DNA of 33,654 bases, from NCBI GenBank assembly GCA_963578605.1, contig CAUZEA010000062.1:1-33654 (forward strand). The letters run 5' to 3'. Below the pieces are notes generated by a model. It saw only the letters and a program-made list of their open reading frames with translations. It was not told the origin of the DNA and ran no database searches. Below are positions 1 to 8,652 of this stretch, in pieces (position 1 is the first letter of the stretch; every line of letters starts with the position of its first letter). The stretch comes from JAKVCB01 sp963578605 (GTDB lineage: Bacteria; Planctomycetota; Planctomycetia; Pirellulales; Lacipirellulaceae). A program made the translations under genes and the position numbers.

Positions 1-1013
1 GCTGGCGGGTAGGCGCTAAACATGGGTCGAGCGGCCGATTTTTCCAGGTACTGGCAATATCGCCGCGGTTGCGTTTCGCACAGGTAAAATGACAAGGCCC
101 AGGCGGTTGCGTAAGCCCCTGTCGCGTCACGTCGAAACGCCGAATCAGATGCGATCAACAACCGCAAAGAGCCTTCTTGCCACGTCGGTCGGACGTGGTG
201 CCGAAAGTCGTTGAATCGCCCTGCGTTCAGGCGAGCCCGTTGCGACGGATGAGGTTTTGAATCCCACACACCAGACGCCTCGAACATGGTAGCCAAACCT
301 TCGGATAGCCAGCGTGGCGTCGTTGTGAAACGCGTATGAATACCCACGTTGTAGGCAGCTTGATGTGTCGCTTCGTGAATCATGGTACGGGCGTTTTCAG
401 ACCAGTCCCCCTGGTCATTTGTTGATCTGTCGAAGAGGAACACCCGATTGGATTGAGGATCATAATGACCAAGGTAGCCAGGTTGCAGCGGTGTTCCCTG
501 GGCTGCGGTGTGCCGGTAATACTCAGCCTGATTGCGGAATACGATTGCTACTAATGGATATTGTGGCTCCTGCGTATGAAATCCACGCACGCGAAAGTAG
601 TGTTGAAAAGACCGATAGAGTTCTTCAAATCGTTGAGCCCAGAGATTTTTTTGACCATGCGGATGAACCACGATGTAATGTTGCGTTGTCGTTAACTCGA
701 AGTGGTCACCAAACTCTTCCTGCAGAGCCCGTTTCACAAATCGCATCTCGTAACCGAAAAAACGAGGAGCTGTTTTTTTACCTTCCTTGGCCTTCTGCGG
801 GTTGAATTGATAAAGGGCCCCATCACGTCCCAGCAAAAACATTTGTGTGTCGGTCCAGTAGAGTGGCTTCCCTTCGACCAGTTGACCGTCGACGCGGGCA
901 CGAAACATGAATTCAGCACCCTTACTGTGACTGACCCAAGGGATTACCAGGGCAAGTGCCAGGCTGGTTTGCAAAGCATTCCGCCCATGGTGCAGGAGTG
1001 TGACGTAACGCAT
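1..1013 (-). CDS. DUF1570 domain protein, zinc-peptidase-like, C-terminus cut by window edge
   Basis: Reading the minus strand from an ATG at 1013 gives one open frame to base 1, so the gene continues past the left edge. The first 30 or so residues (MRYVTLLHHGRNALQTSLAL, then a hydrophobic run ending near VSHSKGAEF) look like a Sec signal peptide. Positions 360-383 encode MIHEATHQ, an HExxH zinc-binding motif, followed about 20 residues later by RWLSEGLATMFE, whose Glu could be the third ligand as in gluzincins. This arrangement is typical of the DUF1570 family, abundant in planctomycetes. The role is unknown; a secreted or periplasmic metallopeptidase is inferred from the motif only. In-frame GTG codons further upstream (for example at 1109) are alternative starts but would spoil the signal peptide. 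Confidence 0.85.
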   Translation of the reverse strand, partial: MRYVTLLHHGRNALQTSLALALVIPWVSHSKGAEFMFRARVDGQLVEGKPLYWTDTQMFLLGRDGALYQFNPQKAKEGKKTAPRFFGYEMRFVKRALQEEFGDHFELTTTQHYIVVHPHGQKNLWAQRFEELYRSFQHYFRVRGFHTQEPQYPLVAIVFRNQAEYYRHTAAQGTPLQPGYLGHYDPQSNRVFLFDRSTNDQGDWSENARTMIHEATHQAAYNVGIHTRFTTTPRWLSEGLATMFEASGVWDSKPHPSQRARLNAGRFNDFRHHVRPTWQEGSLRLLIASDSAFRRDATGAYATAWALSFYLCETQPRRYCQYLEKSAARPMFSAYPP

Positions 1014-1238
1014 TTCTGTTCGGGGCCTTTGATGTCCGGGAAAGCCGGTGCTGATCGGGTAGCAATCGCAGGTAGCATGCGGTTTTTTGGCACAGAGACG
1101 ACTCCACACCTCATTCAACACTAGCACATTTCTTATCCTCACAATCCACAGACGTGTGCTATCTCGTCCGATAGAATACAAAGTATGAACCCTTTCCAGA
1201 CAAATTAGCCACGGTCACCGGTTGGAAAATCCAAAACG

Positions 1239-2564
1239 ATGGAACTTTGTGTTTGGTATCACTCGGTCTGGCTCTTGCTGATCGCTTTATCGTCCCTGGT
1301 GGTTGTTCCGGAGGTGGCTGCTGGTGAGCCCGAATTACAGCGATCGATCAACAAGCTGGTTCGCCAACTCAATGACGACCGTGTAAAACTCCGTGACGAT
1401 GCCGCAGACGCGTTGTTGGAACTTGCCGGTAGCACGGCTCAGGAATACGAGAAATTCCTGGAATTACTGCCGCGACCAAATGATCAGATGCCTCCGGCCG
1501 TGCAGGATCAGCTAACCACGATTCGCAAACGCGTTGAGGAGTTGGCAGCCAGTGCCAATACCGCGGCTACCAGTATCACGTTGTTGGCGGTCAAAAAACC
1601 TGTTTCAGAGGTCATCGCCACTATTGAGGAACAGACAGGCAATCGACTGGTGGATTATCGCAATCAGTTTGGGCAAGCCCCGGTTGATCTGCCACTGTCA
1701 TTTGATTTTCAGGAGAAGCCCTTTTGGCCAGCCGTTGACCAAATTCTCGATTTGGCCGGGCTCGATATCTACAACTTTGCTGGTGAGGATGCGCTCGCCC
1801 TGGTCGCTCGCAATGAGGGCAGGAGGCCCCGCACCGGGCAGGCGGTTTACAGCGGCCCGTTTCGCATTGAGGTGACTCGTATCCAGGCACAGCGGAATCC
1901 GCGTCAACCAGTGCAGGACGGACTCAAAATCGGTTTGGAAGTCGCCTGGGAGCCACGCTTCCGCCCGATTGTCCTTACCCAGTCGCTTGCCGAGATCATC
2001 GCAGTTGGCGATAAAAATCAACCAATCCTCAGCACATCTGAGATTCCTGTGCTCAGTGTCGAGGTACCTGCAGGGAATCAAACAACCGAGTTTGTGCTCC
2101 CCTTTAAGTTACCCCCACGCACGAACCAACAAATTGTAACGCTGCGTGGAACGCTGCAGGCGCTAGTCCCTGGTCGCCGGGCAAGTTTCCGGTTTGACAA
2201 TTTAGCCACAGCCGCTAAAGAGACACAGTCGCAAGGTGGCGTGCGGGTAACTCTTGATGCAGTGCGCAAGCAGAACGAGATTTGGGAAGTCCACATGCGG
2301 CTGGGGCTCGAAGAGAATCATCAGGCCTTCGAATCGCACCGCGGCTGGGCCTATCAAAACGTAACGTATCTTCTGGATGAGAAGGGCGAACCGATTGAAT
2401 TCGCTGGACTGGAAACCACGTCACAGAGCCCCAGTGAAATCGGCATCATCTATTTGTTTGATGTTCCCGATGGGATCGAAAACGCGACTTGGGTTTACGA
2501 AACCCCGGCAGCGATTGTGTTGCTACCGGTGGAATATCAACTCAAGAACATAAAATTGCCGTAA
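1239..2564 (+). CDS. Secreted hypothetical protein with secretin-N-like segment
   Basis: 441 residues. I do not recognise a named family. The N-terminus has a hydrophobic signal peptide with a likely cleavage after VAA near residue 29. Residues about 30-110 are charged and helical (RSINKLVRQLNDDRVKLRDD), resembling a HEAT-like or coiled helical region. Residues about 115-190 (ITLLAVKKPVSEVIATIEEQ ... LPLSFDFQEKPFWPAVDQIL) have the pattern of the short N-terminal domain found in secretins and TonB receptors. The rest is beta-rich with no catalytic motif I can see. It is divergent from the DUF1570 gene and convergent with the DUF1501 gene. No strong ribosome binding site precedes the ATG. Function unknown; an envelope role is likely. 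Confidence 0.8.
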   Translation: MELCVWYHSVWLLLIALSSLVVVPEVAAGEPELQRSINKLVRQLNDDRVKLRDDAADALLELAGSTAQEYEKFLELLPRPNDQMPPAVQDQLTTIRKRVEELAASANTAATSITLLAVKKPVSEVIATIEEQTGNRLVDYRNQFGQAPVDLPLSFDFQEKPFWPAVDQILDLAGLDIYNFAGEDALALVARNEGRRPRTGQAVYSGPFRIEVTRIQAQRNPRQPVQDGLKIGLEVAWEPRFRPIVLTQSLAEIIAVGDKNQPILSTSEIPVLSVEVPAGNQTTEFVLPFKLPPRTNQQIVTLRGTLQALVPGRRASFRFDNLATAAKETQSQGGVRVTLDAVRKQNEIWEVHMRLGLEENHQAFESHRGWAYQNVTYLLDEKGEPIEFAGLETTSQSPSEIGIIYLFDVPDGIENATWVYETPAAIVLLPVEYQLKNIKLP

Positions 2565-2696
2565 CACCCCGGGCATAGATCCCCGGTCTTTGCCCGTATG
2601 CGGAGACCAACCAGTTCTCCAGAATCGGTTGCTCCTGGCAAGCCGACAGCTTGGTACCGTATCTGCCGTGGCTGCCGGAATTATTGCCAGCGTCAG

Positions 2697-3998
2697 TTAT
2701 CCAAACAGTTCCTGGACGACAGTTCCGCCATCCACAAGCTTGATGGGTCTCCCCACCAGGCTCATGTTTTCCTCGTCGGGATCGATAGCCAATGCGTGGT
2801 AGACTGAGCGGAAGAGATCGTTGACCTCGACCGGCTGATCGCTCACTTGCGTCCCCGAAGCGTTTGTGGCACCGATGACCTGTCCACCACGGATTCCGCC
2901 ACCGGCCAGGGCAACGTTGAACGCTTTGGGATAGTGATCGCGGCCACCGCGGGCGTTGACGCGGGGGGTGCGGCCAAACTCGCCCATCCAAATGACGAGT
3001 GTATTGTCGAGCAGGCCTCGTTCTTTAAGTTCGCTGATTAAGCGAGCCATCGGCCGATCGATTTGTCCGGTCAAGTCGCGGTGTCGCTCGAAGTTGTCCT
3101 GGTGGGTATCCCAGCCACCAGACACGACTTCCACAAAAGTGACACCTGACTCAATCAGGCGGCGGGCCAACAAGCAACCCGCCCCAAACTGAGTTTCGCC
3201 ATAGGCCTCTCGGATTTGTGTTGACTCCTCTTCGATCGCGAAGGCGGACATCTGAGAACTGAGAATCATGTCTGCCGATCGCTCGACCAGCTTGCGATGA
3301 TCGGCAACGATATTCGCTCCCTCGACGGCACCAAAGTCGGTTTCGATTTTCTGGAGCAGATTAATCCGCCGGTTGTAGCGTGCGCGACTGGTTGTCGGTT
3401 GTGTGTTCTCGGGTGGCCGCTGCGGATTGCTGAGTACCAAAGGATCGAATTCGACACCCAGAAACCCTCCATCTCCTGCGTTGCGGGCCCGCGCCCCGAC
3501 ACGAACAAAACCTGGTAATTCGGACTGGCGGTTCCCAATTTGGTGAATCACGTTTGATCCAAGGGTCGGAAACTTGACTCCACCCATGGGCAAGTACCCG
3601 TGATGCATCAGAAAACTCGCCCGTGGATGGCTTCCTTCTTTACTGGTCACGGAACGAATAATCGCCAGTTTATCCGTGACTTTGGCGACGTGTGGAAGGT
3701 TTTCAGCGATATGGATTCCAGGAACGGCGGTCGCAATCGCCTTGGTTTCACCCCCGTTGGCATGTCCTGGCTTGGGACTGAATGTTTCGAATTGGCTTGG
3801 CCCACCCGCCATCCAAAGCAAAATGCAAGCCTTGCCTCGAGCGCGTAGTTGGTCTGCGGAGAGGCTGATCGCATCAATCCAGCTGACGGCACCAGAGGCG
3901 AGTGCTGTGGAACCCACAGTTCTCAAAAAGTCGCGCCGTCTCACGACTCGACGGCGATTGGTCTGGACGTGAACGTGATGTTGTTGATAGTTGCGCAT
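2697..3998 (-). CDS. DUF1501 family protein, Tat-exported
   Basis: About 433 residues. A twin-arginine signal is visible near the start (RRRDFLRTVGSTALASG), followed by KACILLWMAGGPSQFETFSPKPG and later GVTFVEVVSGGWDTHQDNF, LVIWMGEFGRTP and GGRDHYPKAFNVALAGGGI, which are the hallmarks of DUF1501, a sulfatase/alkaline-phosphatase-fold family expanded in planctomycetes. The exact substrate is unknown. It lies directly downstream of the DUF1549/DUF1553 gene, the usual pairing, and is probably co-transcribed. I chose ATG 3998 because GGAG lies nine bases upstream. The alternative ATG at 4007 overlaps the upstream stop as ATGA but has its GGAG directly adjacent. Confidence 0.92.
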   Translation of the reverse strand: MRNYQQHHVHVQTNRRRVVRRRDFLRTVGSTALASGAVSWIDAISLSADQLRARGKACILLWMAGGPSQFETFSPKPGHANGGETKAIATAVPGIHIAENLPHVAKVTDKLAIIRSVTSKEGSHPRASFLMHHGYLPMGGVKFPTLGSNVIHQIGNRQSELPGFVRVGARARNAGDGGFLGVEFDPLVLSNPQRPPENTQPTTSRARYNRRINLLQKIETDFGAVEGANIVADHRKLVERSADMILSSQMSAFAIEEESTQIREAYGETQFGAGCLLARRLIESGVTFVEVVSGGWDTHQDNFERHRDLTGQIDRPMARLISELKERGLLDNTLVIWMGEFGRTPRVNARGGRDHYPKAFNVALAGGGIRGGQVIGATNASGTQVSDQPVEVNDLFRSVYHALAIDPDEENMSLVGRPIKLVDGGTVVQELFG

Positions 3999-4003
3999 AC
4001 AAT

Positions 4004-5701
4004 TCATCTCCGGTGCAGAAATTCTGAACTGTTCAGAAGTGCCCACAACAGGTCTTCGTAGGCCGCGCTCGCAGTTCCGACCGAGGCGATATATTCCTGG
4101 GCATTGGTCAACTCCTCGTCGGTTGGCTCACGCGCCAAGACGCGGAGATAGAGGTCGACGGTGCGTGACTCGTCGTCGCTGGTTTCACTGAGCAAGCGAC
4201 CAAGCATCGTTTGCGACCCTTTCCCTTGAATTGCTTGGTGGATCCTGGGCATGTTCATCATGGCCAATGCCTGGGGGATTGAACCGGCAACCATGTCGCG
4301 CGGGTCACTTGGGTCGTAGCCAAAAAAGCCAACAAAGGCCGATCGCGGGGTGCTTCGGCGACCATAGTTCCCCGGGGTCTGCCCGGCCGATCGCTTGCGA
4401 TTTTCCCCTGTTTCGTCGATTTCCAGAGCGGTCAGAAGCGAATTGAACAGCTGATCACCCCGTAGTCGTTGGGCAACATTGGCCGTAAACGGTTTCTCGC
4501 TCGCGGTGGGCCGAGGGCGGCTTTCCCGCTGATAGGCATCGGTCGCGCAAATGGTTCGAAACAACCATTTTATGTCGTAGCCGTTGTCGGCGAATGCTGT
4601 CGACAGGCTTGCGACTGCCTGCGGAGCCGAACTTTCGCGGTCGGGACCCAGGTCGTCGACCGATTCATAAAAGCCTTCACCGACAAGCTCCAACCACATC
4701 CGATTTACGTAGGCCGTCGAAAACCAGTCGTTGCGCGTTACCAATTCAGCCAGGGTACGACGACGGTCGCGGTCCAAAGTACCCAGCGGGACCTCGGTGC
4801 CGGTCAAAAAGAACTTCGGTTGCATCTCGGTGCCAGGGGCCGAGGGGTTGTCGAGGTCGGGCATCCTGTGTTCGGAATTTCCCCCCGGTCTGTTCTCATT
4901 CTTCCGGGGTTTGCCCCGTCTGAACCGATCATTGGCCGTCACTTCAAAACTGCGTCGGGTGGGGGTATTCATGCGCCGTAGCGAAACCCGTGGGTAGAAT
5001 GCCGCCAGCTCGTGAAATTGTTCCCGGGTCCAACGATCGTACGGATGATCGTGGCACTGTGCACACTGGATTTGAATTCCCAGAAAGATCCGCGACATCT
5101 CTGCTGCGACTTGTTCGGTACGCCCTTCTTGAGCGGCGATGATCGCTGTCGCCCCGTTTTCATGGATGCCGCCCAATGCCGTGAGAAACTCCGTCGTGAT
5201 TTGATCCCAGGAGTGGTTGGCGTTAAACCATGTTGCCAGGTCGGCGACCAAGAGATTCGAAACTGATAAAACACGCTCTTCGATCCGGCGATACATGATG
5301 ACGTCCCGCCAATAGCGACCCCAATTCTGTCCAAATTCCTGGCGATCGAGCAGTTCGCGCACGACTCGGTCACGCTTGTCGACCCGTGGATCCAATAGAA
5401 AGGCAGTCACGTGCTCGGGCGTGGGAATGTCACCAACCAGGTCGAGCCATACACGACGAAGGTACGTTGCATCATCACAGATGGGGGCCAGTTCGGTAGG
5501 TTCGGCAGAGACCTCCGTAGCGATGAGCTGATCGATCTGCTTTGCGACCTGGGCTGCATGAGGCTTGGCCTCAACGCGAGCAGGAGCGAGCAGGCTGGCT
5601 GCCAGCAACCCTAATCCCATAAGTCCCAATCGATGGGGTGGTGTGAGCAATCGCTCCAGGCATGTCGGCAGACCGCCCCTTGTGCAACAGAAATATTTCA
5701 T
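4004..5701 (-). CDS. DUF1549/DUF1553 domain protein
   Basis: 565 residues, secreted. After a positively charged start, a hydrophobic stretch (LGLMGLGLLAASLLAPARVEA) forms a signal peptide. The N-terminal half matches DUF1549: IDQLIATEVSAEPTE, LRRVWLDLVGDIPTPE, FGQNWGRYWRDVIMYRR and IQCAQCHDHPYDRW, the last being the conserved single CxxCH motif of this family. The C-terminal half matches DUF1553: NRMWLELVGEGF, DDLGPDRESS, DIKWLFRTICATDAYQ, LRGDQLFNSL and a final LLWALLNSSEFLHR. The standard partner, DUF1501, follows immediately. The family is often found near polysaccharide-degradation genes, but none are next to it here. Whether CxxCH binds heme is not established. No clear Shine-Dalgarno precedes the ATG. 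Confidence 0.93.
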   Translation of the reverse strand: MKYFCCTRGGLPTCLERLLTPPHRLGLMGLGLLAASLLAPARVEAKPHAAQVAKQIDQLIATEVSAEPTELAPICDDATYLRRVWLDLVGDIPTPEHVTAFLLDPRVDKRDRVVRELLDRQEFGQNWGRYWRDVIMYRRIEERVLSVSNLLVADLATWFNANHSWDQITTEFLTALGGIHENGATAIIAAQEGRTEQVAAEMSRIFLGIQIQCAQCHDHPYDRWTREQFHELAAFYPRVSLRRMNTPTRRSFEVTANDRFRRGKPRKNENRPGGNSEHRMPDLDNPSAPGTEMQPKFFLTGTEVPLGTLDRDRRRTLAELVTRNDWFSTAYVNRMWLELVGEGFYESVDDLGPDRESSAPQAVASLSTAFADNGYDIKWLFRTICATDAYQRESRPRPTASEKPFTANVAQRLRGDQLFNSLLTALEIDETGENRKRSAGQTPGNYGRRSTPRSAFVGFFGYDPSDPRDMVAGSIPQALAMMNMPRIHQAIQGKGSQTMLGRLLSETSDDESRTVDLYLRVLAREPTDEELTNAQEYIASVGTASAAYEDLLWALLNSSEFLHRR

Positions 5702-6060
5702 GGCAGTTCGGCTAGAGTGGAGACAGGACGCACACCCTGTAAACGGACTTGAGGAACAGCCCCGCTTAGTATAACCCCGTACCGCAATTGAGGTTTCGCC
5801 AAAAAACTTGCTGATTCTTGCAGCAAGTCAAATGGTTGCGGGAAGTTTTGTCCCACGTTCGAACTGAGTTGACCAAGAAAACAGCAGTTTCCAGAGTTTT
5901 TTACCAGCAAGGCTTGGTTTTAGGACATCGCCCGGGCGGTAGGATAGGCTGGTCCGTTGTTCAGGGACCGACATTTGCCAGATAGCCGCTGCTGGGTCCC
6001 CAGGCAGGGATAACGACAAGACTGGATTCGGACCGAGTTGGCCCGATGTGCGAGTCCAAC
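5702..6060. other. Intergenic region between rpsI and the DUF1549 gene
   Basis: 359 bases without a supportable gene. On the minus strand it holds the 3' end of the ribosomal operon, a good intrinsic terminator (listed separately), and then the promoter region of the DUF1549-DUF1501 pair. In that region a TATACT box can be seen on the minus strand near 5768-5773, without a convincing -35. Short frames crossing it look like noise. Confidence 0.5.
5801..5828 (-). terminator. Intrinsic terminator of the rplM-rpsI operon
   Basis: On the minus strand an 8-bp perfect stem (ACTTGCTG / CAGCAAGT) with a seven-base loop is followed directly by a run of Ts (bases 5805-5801 as As on the plus strand). 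It lies about 230 bases after the rpsI stop and before the DUF1549 gene. This is a standard rho-independent terminator shape. Confidence 0.75.
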
Positions 6061-6468
6061 TCAACGCTTCGAGAACTGCGTTCCACGGCGTGCACCATGC
6101 AGACCGGGCTTCTTGCGCTCTTTCATGCGGGCATCTCGAGTCAAGAAATGCTTTTCGCGGAGTTTCTCTTCAAGATCGCTGTCAAATCGCAGCAAGGCTC
6201 GGGCAATCCCTTGCATGCACGCTCCCGATTGACCGGTATTACCGCCCCCATGCACACGGATGACCACGTCGACTTTGTCGCGGACTTCACAATAATCAAG
6301 CGGGGCGAGCACAAAATTGCGATCCTGGTCGATGAGGAAGTATTCTTCCAGAGAACGTTTGTTGATCAAGAGCTTACCGTCGCCTGGACGAATCCGCACG
6401 CGGGCAACGGACGTTTTGCGGCGACCGGTGCCGATGGTGTCGATGACTTTTGCAGTTGTGGTGGCCAT
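6061..6468 (-). CDS. rpsI: 30S ribosomal protein S9 (uS9)
   Basis: 135 residues, normal for uS9. The family signatures are plain: TGRRKTSVARVRI near the start, GDGKLLINKRSLEEYF, VRVHGGGNTGQSGACMQGIA in the middle, and the basic tail DARMKERKKPGLHGARRGTQ ending in FSKR, which reaches towards the P-site tRNA in the ribosome. AGGA sits about eight bases before the ATG. It follows rplM by 136 bases on the same strand, the conserved bacterial rplM-rpsI order, and is ended by the terminator at 5801-5828. Confidence 0.98.
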   Translation of the reverse strand: MATTTAKVIDTIGTGRRKTSVARVRIRPGDGKLLINKRSLEEYFLIDQDRNFVLAPLDYCEVRDKVDVVIRVHGGGNTGQSGACMQGIARALLRFDSDLEEKLREKHFLTRDARMKERKKPGLHGARRGTQFSKR

Positions 6469-6604
6469 TTGTGGAGTCCTATTGCGTTACTTGCAACTCG
6501 GCGCGGAATGGTGGATGTTTGGCTGTTTGACGGCTGGTTTGTCCAACGACAGGTTTCTCCCCGGCCCAGTGGTTTCAGGTCTGGTAACCCCGGGGCCCCG
6601 ATGA

Positions 6605-7048
6605 CTACGCCCCGGCAACTACCAACTCGGCCGGTTGTTGGGCTTGGTGGGGGTGCTCAGGCCCGGCGTAGATCTTCAGTTTCGAGAACATTTTCTTACC
6701 GATTTTATTTTTCGGCAGCATGCGGCGAACGGCTTCGTACAACACACGTTCCGGGTGACGTTCCCGCTTGACTTCAGCGGTCATTGACCGTTGTCCAGGG
6801 TAACCGGTATACCAAGTGTATGTCTTTTGTTCCCACTTCTTTCCAGTAAAACGAACTTTTTCACAATTCACAACGATCACGTAATCGCCGGTATCCACGT
6901 GCGGTGTATACGTGGGGCGATGCTTGCCCATCAGGATGGTGGCGATTTCGGTGGAGAGCCGTCCGACGACTTGATCGGTGGCATCGACCAGATGCCATTT
7001 TTGCTCGACCTCTCCGGGCTTGGCCATATAGGTTTTAATCGTGCCCAT
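6605..7048 (-). CDS. rplM: 50S ribosomal protein L13 (uL13)
   Basis: About 147 residues from ATG 7048, the usual uL13 size. Motifs: KTYMAKPGEVEQKWHLVDAT, VVGRLSTEIATILMGKHRPT, HVDTGDYVIVVNCEKVRFTG, KKWEQKTYTWYTGYPG and AVRRMLPKNKIGKKMFSKLK. It is an early-assembly 23S rRNA-binding protein. A GTG three codons upstream (7057) could also start the protein, but ATG 7048 fits the common MxTxMAKPG start. Neither has a strong ribosome binding site. A plausible sigma-70 promoter lies 33 bases upstream, and rpsI follows as an operon. Confidence 0.97.
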   Translation of the reverse strand: MGTIKTYMAKPGEVEQKWHLVDATDQVVGRLSTEIATILMGKHRPTYTPHVDTGDYVIVVNCEKVRFTGKKWEQKTYTWYTGYPGQRSMTAEVKRERHPERVLYEAVRRMLPKNKIGKKMFSKLKIYAGPEHPHQAQQPAELVVAGA

Positions 7049-7080
7049 GGTTTCCACTTGGTGGTGACAGGGAATCCATT

Positions 7081-7109
7081 AATTTACTAGAATCAGATGT
7101 GAACGGCAA
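7081..7109 (-). promoter_or_regulatory. Candidate sigma-70 promoter of rplM-rpsI
   Basis: On the minus strand TTGCCG (7109-7104) and TAAATT (7086-7081) are separated by exactly 17 bases. The -10 ends 33 bases before the rplM ATG, leaving a short leader. Position and spacing are good, but each box deviates from consensus. Confidence 0.45.
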
Positions 7110-7185
7110 GCATCGTAACGGCGTAAAAAGAAGAGGTTTTCCTGTTGACCCGTCCGCCCGGGCAACTTGGTGGTTTTTGCCCAGT

Positions 7186-7407
7186 TTACCGCTTGGGGCG
7201 TTTAAATCGCTGCCACCAGGCCAGCCCCCAACCCCCCAGGAAAATCGTCACACAACCAAAGACGATCCAGAATCGGCGTGGATCGTGGTGTGGCTGATCA
7301 GCTCCACGCTCAAGATAGGCCCCCAGGGCCAGCACAAAGCCCCACACGGCAACCGCCGCGGCGATCAAGGCCACGGGTAACCAGGTCATGTCTTGTCGAA
7401 ATCGCAT
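7186..7407 (-). CDS. Small two-helix membrane protein, hypothetical
   Basis: About 73 residues from ATG 7407 (or 67 from the internal ATG at 7389). Two hydrophobic segments are visible: MTWLPVALIAAAVAVWGFVL and, after a polar GAYLERGADQPHHDPRR linker, FWIVFGCVTIFLGGWGLAWW, with a basic end FKRPKR. This pattern is that of a small inner-membrane protein with both ends in the cytoplasm. The frame stays open further upstream into the start of ald, but that extension has no membrane-protein character and would overlap ald. No strong ribosome binding site is seen. It sits upstream of rplM and divergent from ald. Function unknown. Confidence 0.55.
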   Translation of the reverse strand: MRFRQDMTWLPVALIAAAVAVWGFVLALGAYLERGADQPHHDPRRFWIVFGCVTIFLGGWGLAWWQRFKRPKR

Positions 7408-7483
7408 TAAATCACGCCAAATTCTGAAGTCAGGTTGAAACCAGTGCAGATCCCCCCTGGGGGCTGCGGTCGAGGAAGCCAAC

Positions 7484-8584
7484 ATGATTATAGGCGTACC
7501 GACTGAAATCAAGCAGGACGAATATCGCGTAGCCATGCTCCCGGTCGGTGTGGAGGAACTCGTTGGCTGCCAACACCACGTCCTGATCCAGGCCGGTGCG
7601 GGTCTTGGTTCCGGTTTGACCGACGACGAATACTTGTGTCAGGGTGCCGAATTGGTGGCCAGTCCTGCCGAGATTTATGACCGGGCGGACCTGATTGTGA
7701 AAGTCAAAGAACCCCTCCGCCCCGAGTGGTCGATGATTCGTGACGGGCAGGTTGTCTTCACCTATTTTCATTTTGCTGCCGACGAAGAACTTACCAGAAG
7801 TATGCTGGCAACCGGTGCCACGTGCGTAGCCTATGAGACACTACAGGATGGGGAGGGGCGTCTACCTCTGTTGACCCCCATGAGCGAGGTAGCTGGTCGC
7901 ATGAGTGTTCAAGAGGGCGCGAAGTATCTCGAGCGCCCACAAATGGGGCGAGGCATCTTATTGGGAGGTGTCCCTGGCGTGGCGCCGGCCAACATTACGA
8001 TCATTGGGGGTGGTGTTGTCGGGGCGAATGCGGCCAAAATAGCGGCAGGTTTCAATGCGAATGTGGGCATTTTGGACATCAACATGGACCGTTTGCGTTA
8101 TTTGGCCGATGTGATGCCAGCCAACGTCAATGTTTTGTTCAGTGACCGCCATACGATTCGTGAACAACTGGCCGGCGCCGATCTGGTCATTGGCGCCGTA
8201 CTCATCCCGGGTGCCAAAGCTCCCTGCCTGGTGGAGCAGGATGACCTTCGGCGAATGAAACCTGGGAGTGTGATCATTGATGTTGCGATCGATCAGGGCG
8301 GATGTATTGCCACGAGCCGCCCCACCTCACATGCGGATCCAACCTTTATTGTTGATGACGTGGTTCATTATTGCGTGACCAACATGCCGGGAGCTGTGGG
8401 TCGCACCAGTACATTTGCCCTTTGCAATGTCACCTTGCCGTGGGTCCTGGAAATTGCCAATCGTGGAATAGTGCAAGCTGCAATGGAACTGCAGCCAATC
8501 GCCAGCGCTGTCAATATTTCACGGGGGGAAGTTGTCAATCAAGCGGTGGCGAAAACTTTTGGACTAGATTACGATGGCCGTTAG
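7484..8584 (+). CDS. ald: Alanine dehydrogenase
   Basis: 366 residues, the usual length. The enzyme catalyses NAD-dependent reversible deamination of L-alanine to pyruvate and ammonia in the cytosol. The residues known to matter in the family are at the expected positions: Arg15 (QDEYR), Lys75 (VKVKEP), His96 (YFHFA) and Asp270 (VAIDQGG). The nucleotide-binding Rossmann motif IIGGGVVGANAA starts at residue 173, and the acidic residue that binds NAD ribose is Asp198 (ILDIN). GAGGA precedes the ATG by about seven bases. It is the first gene of a plus-strand series (ald, fbp, mtnA, decarboxylase-like); the 68-base gap to fbp allows co-transcription. Confidence 0.97.
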   Translation: MIIGVPTEIKQDEYRVAMLPVGVEELVGCQHHVLIQAGAGLGSGLTDDEYLCQGAELVASPAEIYDRADLIVKVKEPLRPEWSMIRDGQVVFTYFHFAADEELTRSMLATGATCVAYETLQDGEGRLPLLTPMSEVAGRMSVQEGAKYLERPQMGRGILLGGVPGVAPANITIIGGGVVGANAAKIAAGFNANVGILDINMDRLRYLADVMPANVNVLFSDRHTIREQLAGADLVIGAVLIPGAKAPCLVEQDDLRRMKPGSVIIDVAIDQGGCIATSRPTSHADPTFIVDDVVHYCVTNMPGAVGRTSTFALCNVTLPWVLEIANRGIVQAAMELQPIASAVNISRGEVVNQAVAKTFGLDYDGR

Positions 8585-8591
8585 AAGGGTT

Positions 8592-8623
8592 GAAAACCCT
8601 CACAAAAGAAAACCCTCACAAAA
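8592..8623 (+). repeat. Two perfect 16-bp tandem repeats between ald and fbp
   Basis: The unit GAAAACCCTCACAAAA occurs twice in direct succession (8592-8607 and 8608-8623), just after the ald stop and 16 bases before the fbp ribosome binding site. It is probably a slippage duplication; no function is evident. Confidence 0.8.
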
Positions 8624-8652
8624 ACAGCAACTAACGTCCGGGGAGTTTTATT

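Noticed and set aside
365..1124. Two plus-strand frames (365-805 and 702-1124)
   Set aside because: They are antisense to the DUF1570 gene, which carries the HExxH motif and a signal peptide.
5828..6064. 78-codon minus-strand frame overlapping the rpsI end
   Set aside because: It overlaps rpsI and its terminator and shows no protein-like features.
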